Source of the DNA: Hyphomicrobiales bacterium
GTDB lineage: Bacteria > Pseudomonadota > Alphaproteobacteria > Rhizobiales > Aestuariivirgaceae
Length of the DNA: 8,482 bases
Reading direction: 5' to 3'
Assembly: GCA_014380505.1 (NCBI GenBank)
Contig: JACMJT010000072.1
Coordinates: 1 to 8,482, forward strand
This document shows, in pieces, positions 1-6,519 of this stretch (position 1 is its first letter; each line of letters opens with the position of its first letter). The position numbers and the translations under genes were made by a program. A model generated the notes under the pieces. It worked only from the letters and a program-made list of their open reading frames with translations. It searched no databases and was not told the origin of the DNA.

Positions 1-218
1 AAGGCGCTCGGGTCGTAGTGCCCAAGGGTCTTACCTGAAGCTCCCGGAAGCCTGATGTACGTTTCATCAAACCCGCGGGACGCCGCATCCACTCCATCCA
101 GATCACCGTCGCGAACAGGACCCCTTCGGGAGTGAACTATTCCCGTCTACCAAAACAAAAAGCCTATGTCAAGGAATATTTTTCATATTATGCGATAAAA
201 AAGAGAAAACATAAGAAT
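1..218. other. Left edge, no supported gene
   Basis: I see no convincing gene here. Positions 1-130 are GC-rich, while about 150-235 is strikingly AT-rich compared with everything else in the window. Two minus-strand frames stay open from about 130 to the left edge, but neither has a start codon with a ribosome binding site or a sequence I recognise. Plus-strand frames at the left edge close quickly. In related genomes I recall polyphosphate kinase often following hda, but nothing here resembles its N-terminus. The stretch could be the leader of a gene beginning to the left, an RNA gene, or a degraded remnant. Confidence 0.5.
144..172 (-). promoter_or_regulatory. Candidate leftward sigma70-type promoter
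   Basis: On the minus strand a perfect -35 box TTGACA (172-167) is followed by a 17-base spacer and TAGACG (149-144). The -10 is a weak match, but TGG in front of it gives an extended -10 arrangement (TGnTA). The DNA immediately upstream, about 175-235, is A/T-rich like an UP element. Transcription would begin near 137 and run off the left edge, with no obvious start codon inside the window. The boxes are directly visible; activity is inferred. Confidence 0.4.
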
Positions 219-920
219 CTAATCATTTTCGGGAAAAAGCCCAGGCGCGTCAATCCCTCCCAACACCCGGCCTACGAATGTCCGATTAATCTCGGCTCCC
301 TCCTCCAGGGCGCGGCGATCGATCTCCGCCACCAGTGTCCGCGCCGCTTCCAGGGACCGGGGCATCCGCACCACCAGATAGGAAATAACGGACGGCTCGA
401 CGGCCAACTGCCGGTCGGCGAAAAGCTTGACCAGCACCCCTCGCAACAGGTCGTCGCCGGGAGCCCCGATTTCGACCACGGGCATCGCCAGGAGCCGCGA
501 CAGGAGATCGGGAAGCTGGATGGCCCATCGGGGCGGGTGGCGGTCGCTGGTGAGGAGAATCCGCCCATCCTGCTGGCTCGCGTAGTTGAGAAGATGAAAC
601 AACGCCTTCTCGTCGAGGCGCTGGCCCGGAGCGTCCTCAAGGGCCAAGGCGCCACTCCCGAGCAGTGCTGGAATGGCTGGCTCCCTCAGGGCCGGGGCTG
701 TGATCCGCATCGCTCCGGATTTCTGCCGCCAAACCTCAACCAGATGGGATTTGCCGCTGCCCGCGGGCCCCACCAGCAGAACCGCGTTGGAGGGCCAGTC
801 CGGCCATTGATCGACCATCGCCACGGCCGCGGCGTTGGAGCCAGTTACCAGGAAGTCGTCCCGCCCTAGCGCCGTCCGGTGCGGTAGCTCCAGCGCCAGC
901 TGGCGGGCGGGCTTGATCAT
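219..920 (-). CDS. hdaA: Hda-type DnaA homologue (regulatory inactivation of DnaA)
   Basis: This is a 233-residue, single-domain AAA+ protein related to DnaA but lacking its DNA-binding domain. In the Hda family it binds the replication sliding clamp and stimulates ATP hydrolysis by DnaA, so origins do not refire. The N-terminus has the clamp-binding type motif QLALEL (residues 7-12). Walker A is GPAGSGKS (51-58), a Walker B-like strand is ALALED (91-96), sensor 1 lies around LLTSDRHP (122-129), and a sensor 2-like helix is RSLEAARTLVAEID (188-201). The length matches E. coli Hda (about 233 aa). The start chosen is the ATG at 920: upstream in-frame codons are low-complexity Gly/Ala/Arg sequence that is antisense-like overlap with the previous gene. 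The ATG overlaps the stop of the AI-2E gene by 4 bp (ATGA), implying translational coupling and expression as the last gene of the operon. Confidence 0.88.
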   Translation of the reverse strand: MIKPARQLALELPHRTALGRDDFLVTGSNAAAVAMVDQWPDWPSNAVLLVGPAGSGKSHLVEVWRQKSGAMRITAPALREPAIPALLGSGALALEDAPGQRLDEKALFHLLNYASQQDGRILLTSDRHPPRWAIQLPDLLSRLLAMPVVEIGAPGDDLLRGVLVKLFADRQLAVEPSVISYLVVRMPRSLEAARTLVAEIDRRALEEGAEINRTFVGRVLGGIDAPGLFPEND

Positions 921-2011
921 TTGGCCCGCCGCCGCGCCGCGGGCGCGGGCCGCGGCACTCCCAGATAAAGGTCCGACCCCAGATATTGCCGGAGCCCAAA
1001 GCGCGCCAGAACACCCGCCGCCGCCGCCATGGGCACTGCCAGGAGAAGGCCCACGAAACCGAACATGTAGCCGAAGGCGAAAAGCGCGAACATGAGCCAC
1101 ACCGGGTGCAAGCCGACGCTTTGGCCCACGAGTTTCGGTTGCAGGATGTTGCCCTCGATGAACTGCCCCGCCACGAAAATGGCGATTACGATGAGGATGC
1201 TGCCGAAATCCGGCCAGAACTGCACCAGGGCCACGCCGATGGCCAGCACGCCGCCGGTGATCGCACCGGCATAGGGAATGAAACTGAGGAAGCCGGTGAC
1301 GATGCCAATGGCTAAACCAAATTTGAGGCCCACGAGCGACAGGCCGATCGCATAGAAGGCGCCAAGGAACAGGCAGAGCGTGCCCTGCCCGCGAATGAAG
1401 CCGGCCATGGCCGCATCGATCTCGCGCGCCAGCCCCCGCACCGTTTCCACATGATCGCGCGGCACCCAGCTATCGACCTTGGCGACGATGTCGTCCCAAT
1501 CGACCAGAAGATAGAACGCGACAATGGGCGTGATCACCATCAGCGCCACAAGATTGACCAAGGCCATGCCGCCGGAGAGGAGCGAGCCGAGCAACGTTAC
1601 GATCCAGCCCGCCGCGCGGCCCGCGATATCGGATACGGAGCCTTGGATGTTGGTTCCGGAACTCGCCAGCATTTCTTTTAGCCAGTTGGGGGCCAGTTCG
1701 TTGAAGCGGACGGCGAGACCTTGCAGCAAAGCGGGCAGATCGCTGGCGAATTTGCCAATTTGGTCGCCGAGGATGGGCACGATCAAGACAAGGGCCAGAG
1801 CCAACACCAGAATGCTGAACAGGAGGATGGTGAGCGTGGCGGCAAGGCGCGGCAGGCCGAGGCGTTCCAGCTTGTCGGCCACCGGATCGAGGAAATAGGC
1901 GAGAACGATTCCGGCGATGAACGGCAGCAGAATGGCGCTCAGCAGCCACAGCACAAGGATGGCCGCCACCAGGGCGCCGATCCAGATCACGACCTGTCTT
2001 TGCAAGCTCAT
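917..2011 (-). CDS. AI-2E/PerM family membrane transporter
   Basis: A 364-residue polytopic membrane protein of the AI-2E (PerM, formerly UPF0118) family. Hydrophobic segments lie near residues 8-41, 57-82, 136-171, 209-236 (two adjacent), 236-262, 270-282 and 304-337. A large amphipathic loop at about 84-135 separates the N-terminal segments from the rest, as is usual for the family. Family signatures visible are GFIRGQ (204-209), FIPYAG (244-249) and the run Q-IEGNILQPKLVGQSVGLHP (283-303). Members are described as exporters of autoinducer-2 or as Na+/H+ antiporter-like proteins, so the substrate cannot be assigned here. The start is the ATG at 2011; the same frame is open to 2308 but that extension is Arg/Gly-rich and antisense to the upstream gene. 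It overlaps the upstream CDP-alcohol transferase by ATGA and the downstream hda likewise, so the three are probably co-translated. Confidence 0.85.
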   Translation of the reverse strand: MSLQRQVVIWIGALVAAILVLWLLSAILLPFIAGIVLAYFLDPVADKLERLGLPRLAATLTILLFSILVLALALVLIVPILGDQIGKFASDLPALLQGLAVRFNELAPNWLKEMLASSGTNIQGSVSDIAGRAAGWIVTLLGSLLSGGMALVNLVALMVITPIVAFYLLVDWDDIVAKVDSWVPRDHVETVRGLAREIDAAMAGFIRGQGTLCLFLGAFYAIGLSLVGLKFGLAIGIVTGFLSFIPYAGAITGGVLAIGVALVQFWPDFGSILIVIAIFVAGQFIEGNILQPKLVGQSVGLHPVWLMFALFAFGYMFGFVGLLLAVPMAAAAGVLARFGLRQYLGSDLYLGVPRPAPAARRRAK

Positions 2012-2562
2012 GGCGATTGGCTCCCGGAACGGCCGTTCGCCATATGGCGCACCCATTCGAGCAGGTAAAGCCCTCCCGAGAGCGCGGTCAAGATGGCGAC
2101 AAGGACCATTCCCGCGAGAAGCAACGTCTCGTTGGCGATTGCAAGCGCCGCAGCCCCCAGCACAGCGACGACGAGCACGATCTGCCCCGCCGTGTTGATC
2201 TTGCTGATCATCGAGGGCCTGACTTTCACGGGTCGATCCATCAGCCACGACAGAATGAAGGCGCCGACGATCAGCACGTCGCGGCTCACCACAAGGATAA
2301 CGAGCCATGGCGGCAGGACCGTGAGGAAGCCCAGCGTTATATAAACCGAAACGAGCAGCGCCTTATCCGCCACGGGATCAAGATAGGCGCCGAGCTCGGT
2401 GCGCAGATCGTAGCGCCGCGCGATATAGCCGTCGACGCCGTCGCTCACTCCGGCAACGACAAAGGCCAGGAACGCAAAGCCATAGGCACCCGAAATGATC
2501 AGCCAGACGGTGAAGGGAACCAGCAGGATGCGCGCGATGGTGATCAGATTGGGCAGGCTCAT
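2008..2562 (-). CDS. CDP-alcohol phosphatidyltransferase, PgsA-like
   Basis: A 184-residue inner-membrane enzyme of the CDP-alcohol phosphatidyltransferase superfamily, which moves a phosphatidyl group from CDP-diacylglycerol to an alcohol. Phosphatidylglycerophosphate synthesis is the most likely reaction. The signature D-x2-DG-x2-AR-x8-G-x3-D-x3-D is complete: D41, D44-G45, A48-R49, G58, D62 and D66. The N-terminus SLPNLITIARIL is typical of PgsA, as is the basic stretch VRPSMISKINTAGQ (114-127). About five transmembrane helices surround these motifs. The start is the ATG at 2562, preceded by AAGG eight bases upstream; longer in-frame readings run into the repeat upstream. A genome normally also has a canonical pgsA, so this may be a paralogue, and no gene symbol is given. 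Its stop overlaps the AI-2E start (ATGA). Confidence 0.85.
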   Translation of the reverse strand: MSLPNLITIARILLVPFTVWLIISGAYGFAFLAFVVAGVSDGVDGYIARRYDLRTELGAYLDPVADKALLVSVYITLGFLTVLPPWLVILVVSRDVLIVGAFILSWLMDRPVKVRPSMISKINTAGQIVLVVAVLGAAALAIANETLLLAGMVLVAILTALSGGLYLLEWVRHMANGRSGSQSP

Positions 2563-2586
2563 GGCGTTCGCCTTGCCGTGCCAAAA

Positions 2587-2657
2587 GTCCTCGCCCCGCG
2601 CAGCGGGGAGAGGAAGGGACCCATCGCGTAAGCGATGGGGAGGAGAGGGGCTAACGG
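2587..2657 (+). repeat. Intergenic palindromic repeat, copy A
   Basis: A 71-bp unit made of two adjacent hairpins: CCCCGC-gca-GCGGGG (flanked by pairing CCTC/GAGG) and CCCATCGC-gtaa-GCGATGGG, followed by GGAGGAGAGGGGC and TAACGG. It sits just upstream of the CDP-alcohol transferase start and is within the presumed leftward transcript. Copy B at 2712-2787 is the same unit in the opposite orientation. Confidence 0.85.
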
Positions 2658-2711
2658 TCGTTTTCCTGACACTCTGGCTCCGATCCAATTGAGTCAACCC
2701 GAAGACATAAT

Positions 2712-2787
2712 CCGTTGGCCCCTCTCCTACCCCATCATGCTTCGCATGACGGGTCCCCTTCCTCTCACCGCTTCGCGGGGCGAGGAC
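2712..2787 (-). repeat. Intergenic palindromic repeat, copy B (inverted)
   Basis: A 76-bp inverted copy of the unit at 2587-2657, ending 11 bp from the stop codon of the DUF2066 gene. Read on the minus strand it has the same order: GTCCTCGCCCCGC-gaa-GCGGTG, GAGAGGAAGGGG, a second hairpin CCCGTCATGC-gaa-GCATGATGGG, then AGGAGAGGGGC and CAACGG. The arms of the second hairpin differ from copy A but still pair, so the structure is kept while the sequence changes. The two copies, separated by 54 bp, could also pair with each other. Confidence 0.85.
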
Positions 2788-2798
2788 AATAAACCATG

Positions 2799-3893
2799 CT
2801 ACATCGGCTGGATGACCCAGCTCTGGCCGATTTGCGACAAGGCCAGGCCCGTCCTCATCATGTTGTCCTGCAGCACGGGCAAATTATCGGTGTACATGAG
2901 CCGGATCACCGCGCCATCGGCCGATAGCGTCGAGACATCGACGCCGATGACATTGGGGGTGGAAAGAATGCGCGAGCGGATGCCGTTCCACTCCGTCGGG
3001 CTTCCGAACGGCACGGCGACCGCGATGGAGAGTGGCGCATTGGGATCTACGGAGGCTGCCTGGGCCTCGTTCTCCTTGTATTTTTCCATCATCACGGCAT
3101 GGAACCGCTGGGTTGCCAATGCCGCCGACTGCTCGAGGCTGGCAGGCTCGGAAATGTAGGTCTTGTCGAAGGTAACTTTGCCCAGAGCCGTATTGCCGGA
3201 CATCACCGCGTGAATGCCGCCGCCTTCCGCCGGTTCCGCCACCGCGACCACCAGGCTCGACGCGCCATACCGCCGGCGGATGGCTTCCAGCTTGATCGGA
3301 TCGCCGTTGAGGGCATCCTCCTCCGTGAGCGTCTCGGTGTCCTCAAGGTCGCCAATGGGCACGATGATCGGCACGAGAGATTGCTCGGCCCGGAGATCGA
3401 GCCATGCCTTGCGCCACAGATTATCCTCCCACAGCTTTGAACCCGAGGGCTCGCGATAGACCGGCAGCACGATGATGGGCGAGGCCTGCCGGGTCGGCAC
3501 GCGGATTCCATAGCCTTCCAGCAGGCGCTGAATCTTCCCCGGCAGGAAGCGGACGGTGAACGTGCCGATGTAACGGCCGGGGGAGGAATTCTCCTGCTCG
3601 ATCGACAGCGATTTGAGATAGGCGGCGATTTCGTCCGGCTTGAGCTCCGTCAAGCCTTGGGCAATCTCCGCCGACCCGAGGCGTTCTATCAGTATGAAGA
3701 ACGCCTTCACCTGCACGTCCATCAGGGCCTGATTCTTGGCCGTGGTGGCGTCCGTGCTGGTGACATCGATGGGAACGCCTTGCACGGCGAAGATATTGGT
3801 TTCGACCGGTCCCGCCGCCATCGCCTCGAATATCCCGACCCCTGCGAACAGCAGGGCGGCGAGCAAGGCTCGCCACGGGTGCAACACCGTCAT
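2799..3893 (-). CDS. DUF2066 domain protein with signal peptide
   Basis: A 364-residue protein of the uncharacterised DUF2066 family; its function is not known. From the ATG at 3893 the N-terminus is a clear export signal: TVLHPWR, a hydrophobic core ALLAALLFAGVGIF, then AMA-A as a probable cleavage site around residue 26. The mature protein starts near GPVETNIFAVQGVPIDVT and contains the family's N-terminal block with DATTAKNQALMDVQVKAFF (about residues 48-66). There is no obvious enzyme motif or second membrane segment, so a periplasmic protein is most likely. The frame extends to a TTG at 3932, but that codon has no ribosome binding site, whereas GGAG lies 11 bases before the ATG at 3893. 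It is the first gene of the leftward cluster, 236 bp before the PgsA-like gene, and is divergent from purM. Confidence 0.78.
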   Translation of the reverse strand: MTVLHPWRALLAALLFAGVGIFEAMAAGPVETNIFAVQGVPIDVTSTDATTAKNQALMDVQVKAFFILIERLGSAEIAQGLTELKPDEIAAYLKSLSIEQENSSPGRYIGTFTVRFLPGKIQRLLEGYGIRVPTRQASPIIVLPVYREPSGSKLWEDNLWRKAWLDLRAEQSLVPIIVPIGDLEDTETLTEEDALNGDPIKLEAIRRRYGASSLVVAVAEPAEGGGIHAVMSGNTALGKVTFDKTYISEPASLEQSAALATQRFHAVMMEKYKENEAQAASVDPNAPLSIAVAVPFGSPTEWNGIRSRILSTPNVIGVDVSTLSADGAVIRLMYTDNLPVLQDNMMRTGLALSQIGQSWVIQPM

Positions 3894-4015
3894 TGCTTCA
3901 GTCACTCCACCGTATCCGGAAAACCGGCTCAACCAATACGCTTTATTCGGAAAGCGCTTCGCGCTATTGACGCCACAGCAGGCATAACCACAGAGAATTG
4001 GGGCAAACTAGCGGC
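3894..4015. promoter_or_regulatory. Divergent intergenic region DUF2066 / purM
   Basis: This 122-bp gap must hold the start signals for both the leftward cluster and purM-purN. A TTGACG (3967-3972) on the plus strand is a fair -35 box, but there is no good -10 at normal spacing. A small hairpin AGCGC-ttc-GCGCT (3953-3965) and the pair CCGG-aaaa-CCGG (3916-3927) lie in it. I cannot assign an operator or a riboswitch. Confidence 0.4.
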
Positions 4016-5101
4016 ATGGGCGTTGTGAAACAAGCGAGTCGCGCGCGGCTAACCTATGCCGATGCCGGTGTGGATATCTCAGCCGGCAACGCCCTGGTCG
4101 AAGCGATCAAGCCCTTGGCGAAGGCGACGCGGCGCAAGGGTGCTGATTCGGCCTTGGGTGGCTTTGGCGGGCTTTTCGATCTCAAGGCCTGCGGGTACCG
4201 GGACCCGGTGCTGGTGGCTGCCAACGATGGTGTCGGCACCAAACTCCGGCTCGCCATCGAGACGGGCAGTCATCGCGGCGTGGGCATCGACCTTGTCGCC
4301 ATGTCGGTGAATGATCTCGTCGTGCAGGGGGCCGAACCCCTGTTCTTTCTCGATTACTTCGCCACCGGCAAACTCGACGTGGCCACGGCCCGCGAGGTGA
4401 TCGCCGGAATCGCCGACGGCTGCAAGCGGGCGGGCTGCGCTCTCATCGGCGGCGAGACCGCCGAAATGCCCGGCATGTATCATGGCGAAGACTATGATCT
4501 GGCGGGCTTCGCCGTGGGCGCCGTCGAGCGCAAGAAAATCTTGCCGCGCAAAGACGTGGGGCCGGGCGATGTCATCCTCGGGCTGGCCTCAAGCGGCCCC
4601 CATTCCAACGGTTACTCGCTGATCCGTAAGCTTGTGCAACAGAGCGGCGTTAAATACGCCGATCCAGCACCTTTCGACAAAGGCACGACACTGGGCGAAG
4701 CCCTGCTCACGCCCACGCGCATCTATGTGAAATCCATTCTGAAGGCGTTGAAAGCCACGAGCGGCATTAAGGCCCTTGCCCACATCACCGGTGGCGGCTT
4801 CATCGAGAACATTCCGCGCGTTCTGCCGAAGGCAACCGTGGCCGAGATCGACCTCGATCTGGTGCCATACGCCAATGTGTTTGCCTGGTTGCAGAAAGCG
4901 GGAGGAGTGGCTGAGCGCGAAATGCTCCGCACCTTCAACTGCGGCATCGGCATGATCGTGGTGGTGAAAGCCAGCGATGCCAAACGTGTCAGCGCCTCGC
5001 TCACCAAATCGGGCGAGACGGTTGTGACCCTCGGCACCATCCGCAAGCGCCGAGGCCGCGAAGAACAGGTCGCCCTCGCAGGCCACCTCAAGGCACAATG
5101 A
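4016..5101 (+). CDS. purM: Phosphoribosylformylglycinamidine cyclo-ligase
   Basis: A 361-residue AIR synthetase, the fifth step of de novo purine synthesis: ATP-dependent closure of FGAM to 5-aminoimidazole ribonucleotide in the cytoplasm. Family blocks appear in order: [12 protein letters not shown] (14-25), ANDGVGTKL (69-77), [20 protein letters not shown] (92-111), [11 protein letters not shown] (145-155), [13 protein letters not shown] (192-204), [13 protein letters not shown] (256-268) and NCGIGM (308-313). Length is normal for the family (about 345-360). The frame is open to a TTG at 3998, but the ATG at 4016 brings the N-terminus in line with known PurM. Neither start has a strong ribosome binding site. 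It is followed directly by purN with an ATGA overlap, giving a two-gene purine operon divergent from the DUF2066 cluster. Confidence 0.95.
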   Translation: MGVVKQASRARLTYADAGVDISAGNALVEAIKPLAKATRRKGADSALGGFGGLFDLKACGYRDPVLVAANDGVGTKLRLAIETGSHRGVGIDLVAMSVNDLVVQGAEPLFFLDYFATGKLDVATAREVIAGIADGCKRAGCALIGGETAEMPGMYHGEDYDLAGFAVGAVERKKILPRKDVGPGDVILGLASSGPHSNGYSLIRKLVQQSGVKYADPAPFDKGTTLGEALLTPTRIYVKSILKALKATSGIKALAHITGGGFIENIPRVLPKATVAEIDLDLVPYANVFAWLQKAGGVAEREMLRTFNCGIGMIVVVKASDAKRVSASLTKSGETVVTLGTIRKRRGREEQVALAGHLKAQ

Positions 5102-5691
5102 GAAAACTCCGCGCCGGCGTTCTCATTTCTGGCCGGGGCTCTAACATGATGTCCCTGGTCGAGGCGGCGCGTGCACCCGAGTACCCGGCAGAGATCGTCT
5201 GCGTCGTGTCTAACCGTCCGGACGCCAAGGGGCTGGATTATGCCGCCGCACAGGGCATCGCCACCAAAGTCATCGACCACAAGGTATATGCCTCGCGCGA
5301 AGCATTCGACTCCGCGCTCGGACGTCATCTCAAATCGCAGAATCTCGATCTTGTGGCCTGTGCCGGATTCTTGCGCTTCATGACGCCTGCTCTCGTTGCG
5401 GACTGGCAAGGCCGGATGCTGAACATTCATCCCTCCCTGCTCCCTGCCTACCCCGGGCTGCACACCCATGAGCGGGCACTGGCCGATGGTGCCAAGATGC
5501 ACGGCTGCACTGTGCATCTGGTGACGAACGAACTCGATAACGGGTCGATTATTCTTCAAGCCGAAGTTCCTGTACTTCCCGGCGATACGCCCGATACGCT
5601 CGCCACCCGTGTTCTGAAAGAGGAACACCGCATCTATCCGGAGGCACTGGCGATGGTGGCCCGCGAGCTTCAGGCGAAGACGTCAACCTGA
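5098..5691 (+). CDS. purN: Phosphoribosylglycinamide formyltransferase
   Basis: A 197-residue GAR transformylase that transfers a formyl group from 10-formyltetrahydrofolate to GAR, the third step of purine synthesis. The N-terminal Rossmann-like half has [10 protein letters not shown] (8-17), which binds the substrate phosphate. Catalytic residues corresponding to E. coli N106, H108 and D144 are N109 and H111 in [16 protein letters not shown] and D147 in ELDNG. The short length and absence of other domains fit PurN rather than formate-dependent PurT. The ATG overlaps the purM stop by 4 bp, so the two are translationally coupled. The last 22 bp of the gene are shared, on the opposite strand, with the 3' end of the WYL regulator gene. 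Confidence 0.95.
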   Translation: MRKLRAGVLISGRGSNMMSLVEAARAPEYPAEIVCVVSNRPDAKGLDYAAAQGIATKVIDHKVYASREAFDSALGRHLKSQNLDLVACAGFLRFMTPALVADWQGRMLNIHPSLLPAYPGLHTHERALADGAKMHGCTVHLVTNELDNGSIILQAEVPVLPGDTPDTLATRVLKEEHRIYPEALAMVARELQAKTST

Positions 5692-6383
5692 GGCGCGTTG
5701 GCTTCGCGCTCCGCTTCTTCCTGCCATTGCTTGAGCAATATCTTGCGCCGCATCGGGTATTTCTCGTCCAGCACCGTCATCGCCATGATCCGGTCGGTGC
5801 GGAACGACCGGAACGCCTGGCGCAATTCGCACCAGCCGATGATCAGACGCTGGGCATCGAAATAGGCAACCGCGATGGGCCAGATCACCCGCTCCGTTTC
5901 GCGGCCATCCTCACTGCAGTAACCAAGCGACACCTTCCGTCCTTCGCGGATGGCACTGCGCAGCAGCGCCACATTGACCCGGTCCTGCGCCAGGCGAAAA
6001 TGCGGCGGCACCAGAAGTGCCGCGTCGAACAGGAAGGGCCGGAGCTTTTCCGGCAGCACCGAACCGATCTTGGCAACGGTATCCTGCGCGGCTCGCGACA
6101 AATCCGTGTCGCCCCGCCGCGCCACCCAGCGCAGGCCCAGCATCACCGCTTCCAGTTCATCGGGCGTGAACATGAGCGGCGGCAGGTCGAAACCTTCGCC
6201 GAGCACATAACCCACTCCCGCCTCGCCCCGGATCGGCACCCGGTCGGCGATCAGCGCCGCAATGTCGCGATAGACGGTGCGCAGCGATATTTCGAGTTCG
6301 CGCGCGATGACGTCGCCCGTCACCGGCCGGCGATGACGGCGCAGGATCTGAATCAATTGCAGCAATCGTTCCGCGCGTCGCAT
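5670..6383 (-). CDS. YafY-type HTH-WYL transcriptional regulator
   Basis: A 237-residue DNA-binding regulator. Residues 1-60 form a DeoR/HTH_11-type winged helix (RRAERLLQLIQILRRHRRPV, then ARELEISLRTVYRDIAAL as helix-turn-helix), ending in the wing GEAGVGYVL. Residues about 138-205 are a WYL domain, with the YafY-like strand pair YFDAQRLIIGWCELRQAFRSF and TDRI. The Trp-Tyr-Leu triplet itself is replaced by RLI, as in many YafY relatives. WYL domains are thought to sense nucleic acid or small ligands; the ligand here is unknown. The start is the ATG at 6383, with AGGG seven bases upstream. A perfect palindrome at 6404-6426 just upstream points to autoregulation. The 3' end overlaps purN by 22 bp in convergent orientation. 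The neighbouring purine genes are unlikely targets, since the palindrome is at the other end. Confidence 0.9.
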   Translation of the reverse strand: MRRAERLLQLIQILRRHRRPVTGDVIARELEISLRTVYRDIAALIADRVPIRGEAGVGYVLGEGFDLPPLMFTPDELEAVMLGLRWVARRGDTDLSRAAQDTVAKIGSVLPEKLRPFLFDAALLVPPHFRLAQDRVNVALLRSAIREGRKVSLGYCSEDGRETERVIWPIAVAYFDAQRLIIGWCELRQAFRSFRTDRIMAMTVLDEKYPMRRKILLKQWQEEAEREANAPQVDVFA

Positions 6384-6394
6384 GGCCAGACCCT

Positions 6395-6423
6395 AGGCTA
6401 ACACTGCTGACAACCGTTGTCAG
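6395..6423 (-). promoter_or_regulatory. Candidate promoter of the WYL regulator gene
   Basis: On the minus strand CTGACA (6423-6418) and TAGCCT (6400-6395) are separated by 17 bases, with TGT before the -10 giving an extended -10 form. The -35 box lies inside the palindromic operator, so a bound regulator would block it. The predicted start of transcription, near 6388, leaves only a few bases before the ATG at 6383. That makes this assignment tentative. Confidence 0.35.
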
Positions 6424-6426
6424 CAG
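6404..6426. promoter_or_regulatory. Perfect 23-bp palindrome, probable WYL regulator operator
   Basis: Arms CTGCTGACAAC and GTTGTCAGCAG are exact reverse complements around a single central base. The site begins 21 bp upstream of the WYL regulator ATG. A symmetric site of this size next to a dimeric HTH regulator is the usual position of its operator. It may also have served the divergent DUF1801 gene before the cassette at 6440-8196 arrived. Confidence 0.7.
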
Positions 6427-6430
6427 CATG

Positions 6431-6439
6431 GCAGTATGG
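6431..6439 (+). repeat. Direct repeat GCAGTATGG, left copy (candidate target-site duplication)
   Basis: GCAGTATGG occurs here and again at 8197-8205 in the same orientation. Both copies lie a few bases outside the inverted repeats, 3 bp on the left and 4 bp on the right. An exact 9-base match in these two constrained positions is unlikely by chance. Confidence 0.55.
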
Positions 6440-6442
6440 GTC

Positions 6443-6485
6443 GTGGGTCAGTTTGAAGTTTTACTAAGGGCCATAAGCGGTCATT
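6443..6485 (+). repeat. Left inverted repeat of the candidate cassette
   Basis: Starts with GTGGGTCAGTTTGAA reading inward (6443-6457), identical over 15 bases to the right end. The inner part is more diverged but ends in AGCGGTCATT, matching AGCGGAAATT on the right at 8 of 10 positions. By hand alignment, 29 of 43 positions agree without gaps. Confidence 0.65.
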
Positions 6486-6486
6486 C

Positions 6487-6517
6487 GGCAATTAGCCTCG
6501 TGTCGTTACCAATTGCC
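6487..6517 (-). other. Stem-loop after the oxidoreductase stop
   Basis: GGCAATT (6487-6493) and AATTGCC (6511-6517) are a 7-bp inverted repeat with a 17-base loop, starting 2 bp beyond the oxidoreductase stop codon on the minus strand. No T-run follows, so it is not a standard intrinsic terminator. It could still protect the 3' end of the transcript. Confidence 0.3.
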
Positions 6518-6519
6518 AT

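Noticed and set aside
132..869. Long plus-strand open frame opposite hda
   Set aside because: It is the mirror of the hda coding frame. Hda has all its motifs, and this frame has Pro/Gly/His-rich composition with no family resemblance.
921..1100. N-terminal extension of hda
   Set aside because: Low-complexity Gly/Ala/Arg residues inside the C-terminal coding part of the AI-2E gene. The ATG at 920 gives the clamp motif near the N-terminus, as expected.
2012..2308. N-terminal extension of the AI-2E gene
   Set aside because: This in-frame stretch is Arg/Ala/Gly-rich and lies antisense-frame over the CDP-alcohol transferase. The ATG at 2011 in an ATGA overlap gives the family-typical N-terminus.
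3953..3965. Riboswitch or purine operator before purM
   Set aside because: Only a 5-bp hairpin is present. The leader is about 100 bases at most and shows no purine riboswitch core.
6487..6517. Intrinsic terminator of the oxidoreductase
   Set aside because: The stem is only 7 bp, AT-rich, with a 17-base loop and no following T-run. It is kept only as a stem-loop.
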